Positions 58,220 through 64,000 of a stretch of 64,000 nt of DNA are shown piece after piece. The translations under genes were made by a program, and so were the position numbers. This DNA is from Linyphia triangularis (lineage: Eukaryota; Arthropoda; Arachnida; Araneae; Linyphiidae), in assembly GCA_963978545.1 (NCBI GenBank), contig OZ021722.1, forward strand, positions 41,171,565 through 41,235,564, written 5' to 3'. Below the pieces are notes generated by a model. It saw only the letters and a program-made list of their open reading frames with translations. It made no database searches and was not told the origin of the DNA. The first letter of the stretch is position 1. Each line of letters begins with the position of its first letter.

Positions 58220-58560
58220 CATTCCTATTAGCCACTTACAACAATCCTCTCACAGGCGAAAACCCATTGTCACCTAGCCAACCTAAAAGAGCGGCCGGCT
58301 TCCAACTTCCAATTCTGGCAATAATTTCCCTTCCAATGGAAATTCATAATTCGAGGGAGAGAATTCGATAATGAGCCGTCCAGCGCAAAAGGGTAGTCCA
58401 CTCAAATGAATCTTCCTCTTTAAAACATTTCAATTGATTGGGTGGTGGGAGATGATTACTGATTCCCACCCTACCCCCCTCCCTCATGCATTTAGCTACG
58501 ATTAGGCGATCGGGGATGGTTCTGCTAATGAAGTTTCACACACCCTTGACCGCACACTTC
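58220..58560. promoter_or_regulatory. Unique non-repetitive island, candidate regulatory DNA
   Basis: Balanced composition with AGAGCGGCCGGCTTCCAAC (58288), CCAATGGAAATTCATAATTC (58334), TTTAGCTACGATTAGGCGAT (58491) and CTGCTAATGAAGTTTCAC (58522). TAATGA/CTAATG homeodomain-like cores. No open frame of note. Confidence 0.25.
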
Positions 58561-58868
58561 CGTCTTTTGTGTGTCAATCTCTCACTCTCTTTGTGGGGAA
58601 TATGCTGGTGATGAATAGATTCTCTTTAATTGGAGTGCCTAAATTACGCCTGGTGGTGAAAGATATGTGGTTGTGAAGTGTCAATAAAAATCACTAAGAA
58701 TTACTTGAAGAGTGTTCCGGGTTTTCACCTTATCTCACTTAAACGAATAAAATTTAGTTATTGAACTTAAAAAATTATTACCTGATATGCCTTTTTTTAG
58801 TTGTTTACAAACATTGAAATTCTTTCGTAGATATAGATTCATAAATATAATGGTTCTACCTTGTACAT

Positions 58869-59539
58869 CAGGGGTTCCCAATCCACAGGGCCACGGCCTA
58901 TAAGTGGGTCGCGAGTAGCGTGGATGCTGGTCAAGAATCTAAGCTAAGATAAATATTATAGGAGTGTTCAGGGATGTAGAAATGGGAATAATCGAGTCAT
59001 TCGATTGTATAACGAGTGAATAATGCGTGAATTCAACCGCATGGCTAAAACTATCCAGTTTATCCAAATATTGACTCTCTTATGGGAGATAAATCATGTC
59101 AAAAATACTATTGACTTTTTTTGACCACTTGTTTTTTGATTTTCTTATAGTTGTGACAGCAAAGTGAATACAATAAAATTATTTTTTTTTGTAAAAATAT
59201 TATTCACTAATCTTTCTTGTACAGTATGTTTAACCCTTTGCACTGCAGTGGCACCTCTCAGGCGCCACACGATTGGATGCCAAATCACGAGAGGACCATT
59301 AGGTGTGATGCGGAAATTCGATACAAGGCCAATGACTGTGTTTAGTTTCTATGAAGCAAATCCATAAACACCAGCCGAACCTAAAATGTCTCGAGTTGCT
59401 GATTCCTCCGCGAGAAAAAACCTGGAGTGCAGAGGGTTAACTAATTACCTAAACACACACGTGTTCTATTAGCTCGTGACCTAAAAGTTTTTATTTACAA
59501 AATGGGTGGTATGCACAATAAAAAGGTTGGGAATCGCTG
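58869..59539. mobile_element. hAT MITE, 671 bp, hosting a piggyBac-type MITE
   Basis: Ends CAGGGGTTCCCAATCCAC and, read inward from the right, CAGCGATTCCCAACC. Flanks TTGTACAT (58861-58868) and TTGTAAAT (59540-59547) are a 7/8 target duplication. Internal blocks match the remnant at 29790-30254. Interrupted by the TTAA-flanked insert at 59234-59436. No transposase. Confidence 0.85.
59234..59436. mobile_element. piggyBac-type MITE, 203 bp
   Basis: Perfect TTAA on both sides (59230-59233 and 59437-59440). Inverted ends CCCTTTGCACTGCAG and CCCTCTGCACTCCAG. A CCC start and TTAA duplication are diagnostic of the piggyBac superfamily. The interior is GC-richer (GGCGCCACACGATTGGATG) and non-coding. 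Removing it restores a continuous hAT MITE matching the copy at 30121. Confidence 0.9.
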
Positions 59540-59630
59540 TTGTAAATTACTACAATATTATTACTTTTAAATGTCTTACGGCATATATAGACAAGTGGCA
59601 CGGACAAACAGTAGTACATCTACAATAGTA

Positions 59631-59890
59631 CCGTGAATGCGGGCTACTTTGGCCCTGTGGTCCTTCTTTGGCCCAAACTGAAAAACAAAATATATATAAC
59701 GTTTTCTGCTAACCTTCAGAAAGCAGTTTTTAAATTAATGTCGATAGTTTTCGCTATGGATGCTGCACCATAGCGGAAACTGTCGAAAATAATTTAAAAA
59801 CTGCTTCCTGAAGGCTAGCAGAGAACGTTATACTTTTTTCTCAGTTTGGGCCAAAGAAGGACCCAGGGCCAAAGTAGCCCGCATTTACGG
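59631..59890. mobile_element. Palindromic MITE, 260 bp, TA-flanked
   Basis: TA at 59629-59630 and 59891-59892. Nearly the whole element is one inverted repeat: arms of about 120 bp (CCGTGAATGCGGGCTACTTT ... CTGCTAACCTTCAGAAAGCA ... CGATAGTTTTCGCTATGG) around a tiny loop near GATGCTGCA (about 59760). The right arm mirrors it with few mismatches. TA duplication suggests Tc1/mariner-type mobilisation. Transcripts would form a long hairpin. Confidence 0.85.
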
Positions 59891-59892
59891 TA

Positions 59893-61410
59893 CATCAAAA
59901 TTTACGAAATTTGTGTGGCCGTGCATCTCTTCAAATAAACAATACAATTCAAATCTCGAGTACTTGTAAAACGCACCATTGATTTAATATTTTTTTGTAT
60001 CAAGTACTTAAATTTATTAGAGAACCGTAATTAATGCTTGTTGATAAGGAGCTTTTCAGAGACAATGATTGGCACATTGATAGATTGTATTATTTTTGTA
60101 TTTATTGCCTTTTGCTAATATTATTTTAGTAAAAATTTAAATGATATTTAAGCGTAAATTAAAATTTTAACGTGATTTGTAAATGCATTCGTAACTGATA
60201 GAAGTTTTTAATGCATATATTTGAAATATTTGTATAAACAATTCTTCTCAATTTCTGAAATAAAAAATAAATTAAATATAAAAATATAATAGCATGAAAT
60301 ATCTGTAAAAAATGAGTTATTTAAAAATTAAAAAAATTGCTGCAGTCTACAAAAAAAATTCAAATTATGTGCATTAAAAGTGAATTATACAGTTAAATTT
60401 TTGAGATTTTAATTAAAAAGGACTTTCACTTAATAGTTACTTAAACAAGAAATATTAAAATAGTGTATTATTTGTGAATTTCTGAAATGGTATTAAAATA
60501 GATGTCGATGCCGTAACAAGGGGAAGAAATCAAACAATTGAATGGATAGTACTAGAATATTAGAATATTTGAAATTTGTCTATTACTTTTTAAACAGATT
60601 TTTTTTAATGTTTACAAGATTTCTATTTCTATAGCCAATAATATATATGTCCAGCAATCATTATATTTGATAATCTTTGGAAAATTCCATAACAGCTTAG
60701 AATCACTGTATTCTATAATACTAAACACCATAGGTCACATGTAATACTATATATCATCTACTGGTATCCAGTTTCAGAGTCCAATATGTTCTGGTTAGAA
60801 ATACGACAGAACAATAATTTATTCATTAATGACACCCTTAAAAAAAAGTTTAATAAAATGTATTTGTTAACACTAAGCCCGTTGCTATATAAGAATGTAA
60901 GAATGCATATCAGCGGTGCGTAATAAATGCTTACAATCAGTGGCATGCGGTGACATTTTTCAAAAGGGAATCGACATTAAATAGCTAAATTTATTATTTT
61001 TTGCCTATAATTAACAGTCAAATATGTTCGGAAACATTTATTCAAAAATCATAAAAAAACGCAAAAAATTGAATAGATATAATGTAAAGGTAGAGTTTAT
61101 TTCATGCAGAAAATTTTGAATTTGCTTCTCTATCAATATTTCACAGTAGCATAAAATGTTGTTTTTTTTTTTAAAAAAAAGGCTTAAAAAATTATATTTA
61201 AAGATATATTAAATAATTAAAAAGAACTTTTCTCACGATTTAAATTTAAAATTTAAAATACGAGGATTTCCCTGCCCTAGAAAACTTAACAAGAAATAAT
61301 ATTTACGTTCGCTGTTGTATTATGGTCAATACGAAATCAAATATATAATCCGAAATGCTTTGCTAACCCGATCCCAAAGGCTTCGTAGCCAAATGGCGGA
61401 ACTCTGAACA
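59893..61410. other. Non-coding AT-rich DNA
   Basis: No gene supported. CAGTGGCATGCGGTGACATT at 60939 resembles a hAT-type terminus, but I could not find its partner. Confidence 0.35.
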
Positions 61411-61833
61411 TTAATGGTGACAGTTATATCTTACAACTAATGTAATATATGCAATATTATTTTTTACTAAAAACTGTTTGATTAGATAAAAAAAAAAAAA
61501 TTTAAAAATTGAAATACATTTACTTTTATTATTTATGCAGAACGTTTCTAATGTTCTTTTCCCATAACCTTTCATTTCTTTAAGGCAATCAATACTCACA
61601 TTGTTTCTATGTCCCGCATGCCATTGCTTACAGCGTTGATAAGTCCTCATTTGACAAATAACAATTAGTGAAAAATAATACACTTTTATATGCATGTCCC
61701 TATAATAAATAGTCGATTTTGTCCTTAATGATATCTGGGATTTAACATCTACTTGTGTCAACCTGCGAAACACCGAATCAGACCCTCTTTCAAAATTCTG
61801 CGTCACAACGCACAAAATTGCAACCTGAAACAA
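61411..61833 (-). CDS. Hypothetical 140-codon frame, probably not a gene
   Basis: The longest open frame here that is not low-complexity throughout. It begins MFQVAILCVVTQNFERGSDS, contains RTYQRCKQWHAGHRNNVSID in the middle, and ends in a Phe/Lys-rich stretch encoded by an A/T tract. Preceded by a TTGTTTCAG-like acceptor at about 61830-61838. No family, domain or membrane topology is recognised and codon use is like the AT-rich background. I list it only because of its length; chance is the more likely explanation. Confidence 0.15.
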   Translation of the reverse strand: MFQVAILCVVTQNFERGSDSVFRRLTQVDVKSQISLRTKSTIYYRDMHIKVYYFSLIVICQMRTYQRCKQWHAGHRNNVSIDCLKEMKGYGKRTLETFCINNKSKCISIFKFFFFYLIKQFLVKNNIAYITLVVRYNCHH

Positions 61834-61879
61834 TTTTTTCTTTTATCGCGCAGCAGTTGAGGAATTCATGAAACATAAA

Positions 61880-62295
61880 ATTCCGCCGTCAGAATGGCCT
61901 TTAAAAAATTTCTCGACCACACGCATTCAGCATTTCCCAAATAACCCAAGTTTTATCATCCCTTTCACTCACACACCGAACTCCCCAACCCTTTCCTCTC
62001 ACGCGCGGCCAACACCCGATCGTCCATCGAGGGGTAGGGGGAAAGAAAATTAAAATCACCCCACGCACACCCCAATACAGCCGACCCAGTGGCTGCACTT
62101 CAAAGACCCCGCGGGTCTTCCATCGCCATGGTAACGCTGCTAATAACAGATCCTCCCCCCCCCCTTCCTCTTCCAGCTACACCTCCCTCGTTATCTGACC
62201 CCGACAGCCACCCCTCCCCTCTATTTCTGCGTGTGTGGTGTGGGGAGGCGGGAGAAGAGGTCAAATTGACGGGGGTAGGATGGAGAGGATAAGGT
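61880..62295. promoter_or_regulatory. CpG-containing island with RFX-like X-box
   Basis: Unique GC-rich DNA. CGCCATGGTAAC at 62124-62135 fits an RFX X-box (RYYNCC..RGYAAC type), followed by GCTGCTAATAACAG. Also CACGCGCGGCCAACACCCGA at about 61999. Frames here (62089-62292 and others) are Pro/Ser products of CT-rich tracts. Candidate promoter or enhancer only. Confidence 0.3.
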
Positions 62296-63630
62296 TTGTT
62301 GAGGAAGGTATAGTTGTATCGTAACCGTTAGCCTCGTGTGCTACGTCACTGGGAGGAATTGCTTTTGGTGATGTGTCACTGAAAATAAGCGTTCGTAGTT
62401 TATGTATTTATGTATCAAACGTTGTGTATTCAGATAAAAATGTGAAAGTAGAAATGAATCAAATTGAAGGGGTAGGAGGAGAAGGAGGAGGGGAGGGAGA
62501 ATTTGTACATGCTATGAAAATAACCCATGAGTAATGAACCAAGGAAATAATGTTTTATTACAAAGGAAAAGGAAAAAAAAAACTTTTTTAAGCACTTTTA
62601 TAATCACTTTTAAAAAACACTTTTTATTTGAAATAAAGTATCAAGCAATTTATGTTTTTTCATTTCGATTGTTTTAATCGGTGCTCAATAATTCTTTTAC
62701 CTTAATGCGTTACCCTATAAAACGCACCTTTGAATTCCCACTATAGATTTTAAATGATTTAACGATACTTTGAAGGAATGTCCGGTGGTTGAACTTTTCC
62801 GTTATTGTTTTATTTTTTATTCTTCATTTCATAAATTACTCACTAAAAAAGATTACTCATTCAATACTGTAAATTATTCAAAAATAAAACAAAATAATCA
62901 AACGTATAAGAAATTTTAAATAAAAAATATAATTATGCATATACTATTCGTGAAGTAGACACCAATAAACAGGGAAAGAAAATTTATAAGGCCAGTTATT
63001 ACTGCCTCTACCAGCCTTGGGAAAATTTGACCAATCTAGAAAGAGAAGAGGGTATTTTCAGAGAGAGCTGGAAGGATCAGGAAGGGAGAAAGCTAATTAT
63101 CCCCTAGCTTATCCAAGCGGACGGATTCTGGACGATGCACTTTTTTTTATATCACTGTCGTGCTTCCTTCAGGACACGTTTTCCACGTGGGGGTCGTTCG
63201 TGCGTATTATCGCTCGTGATGTTGGTGGGGCCTCCTAGTGCGAAATAGGCTGAATTCATAATTTGAAGATAGACGTGGTCACTTCGAAAGACCGAAACTG
63301 CTTCTAAGAGCAATTTGTTCCGGGTTAGAGTTTAGGTAATCATGCGAAAATCCTGAATTTGGTTTCTGGCATACTTGAAGGTGTAATTTGGATCTAATAA
63401 CACCATATGTACTACTGAGAAAGAGATATATGATTCTTATTCACTTTCTAACAGTATCTAGGACTTTGTTTATGGTTTATGGAATATGAAAGTGATATTA
63501 ACAAGATATGATATCCACCAGTGGGGGTGGAATAATAATGATATTACCCAGATTAAAATTACTTCAATTTTTTGAAACAGTGCGTAAGTATTTCAAAAAG
63601 GTTTTGTCCCTTCGTGAGAAAATTTAGTTC
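62296..63630. other. Non-coding DNA
   Basis: No gene supported. 63010-63300 is less AT-rich and unique (for example GGCCTCCTAGTGCGAAATAGG at about 63228); a 73-codon frame (63017-63238) lacks any motif. Confidence 0.3.

Positions 63631-64000
<370 letters not shown>

Noticed and set aside
61411..61833. 140-codon frame as a confident gene
   Set aside because: No motif, AT-background codon use and a low-complexity end; listed only at low confidence.

Overview
This is eukaryotic, AT-rich, repeat-dominated DNA, almost certainly from an animal. Evidence for an animal: canonical nuclear tRNA genes, Tc1, mariner, pogo, hAT and piggyBac-type DNA transposons, tRNA-derived SINEs, long mono-, di- and tetranucleotide runs, and short exon-like islands with GT/AG borders. 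An arthropod (possibly an arachnid) is my guess from the mix of mariner, hAT and SINE families and the gene-poor layout. That is inference only; the window holds no taxon-diagnostic gene. There are no operons, ribosome binding sites or prokaryotic features, and most long open frames are chance translations of repeats or low-complexity tracts.

Region by region. 0-1.3 kb: the 5' coding end of a gene running off the left edge (minus strand, ATG at 233) and, behind it, what looks like the last exon of a membrane-protein gene (1012-1273, minus). 1.3-8.3 kb: a reverse-transcriptase scrap, then a nest in which a dispersed repeat (family A) is split by a 2.1-kb hAT element with 8-bp target duplications; that element contains another repeat (family B) and a decayed ZMYM1-like hAT transposase. 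8.4-8.8 kb: the two-exon 3' end of an unidentified gene with an acidic C-terminus and a poly(A) signal. 8.9-12 kb: two related hAT-type MITEs with perfect 8-bp target duplications. 12-18 kb: repeats and two isolated exon-like frames. 18-23.3 kb: SINEs, a SINE inside a hAT MITE inside another hAT-like element, and a TTAA-flanked MITE. 26.5-27.7 kb: a head-to-head pair of mariner 5' ends around a truncated hAT MITE. 29-31.7 kb: a pogo-like MITE and a direct duplication whose unique 640 bp appear identical. 32-45 kb: fold-back MITEs and repeat families A-E. 45.9-47.7 kb: a broken Tc1 transposase followed by tandem family B units. 48.7-48.9 kb: tRNA-Phe and tRNA-Asp, same strand, 10 bp apart. 51.5-53.7 kb: a 2.2-kb pogo/Tc1-mariner element with its coding remnant interrupted by a SINE. 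54.2-55 kb: a decayed mariner transposase. 58.9-59.9 kb: a hAT MITE containing a piggyBac-type MITE, then a near-perfect palindromic MITE. 63.6-64 kb: a long ATTT/AT microsatellite to the edge.

Scattered GC-richer, non-repetitive islands (about 20.0, 25.2, 36.7, 37.7, 49.5, 57.1, 58.3 and 62.0 kb) carry homeodomain-, POU- or RFX-like motifs. They could be regulatory or conserved non-coding DNA of a nearby gene; only cross-species comparison can test this. The only functional genes I am confident of are the two tRNAs. I see no new protein-coding system. The most noteworthy items are the candidate dicistronic tRNA unit, the layered transposon nests and the hidden exons.
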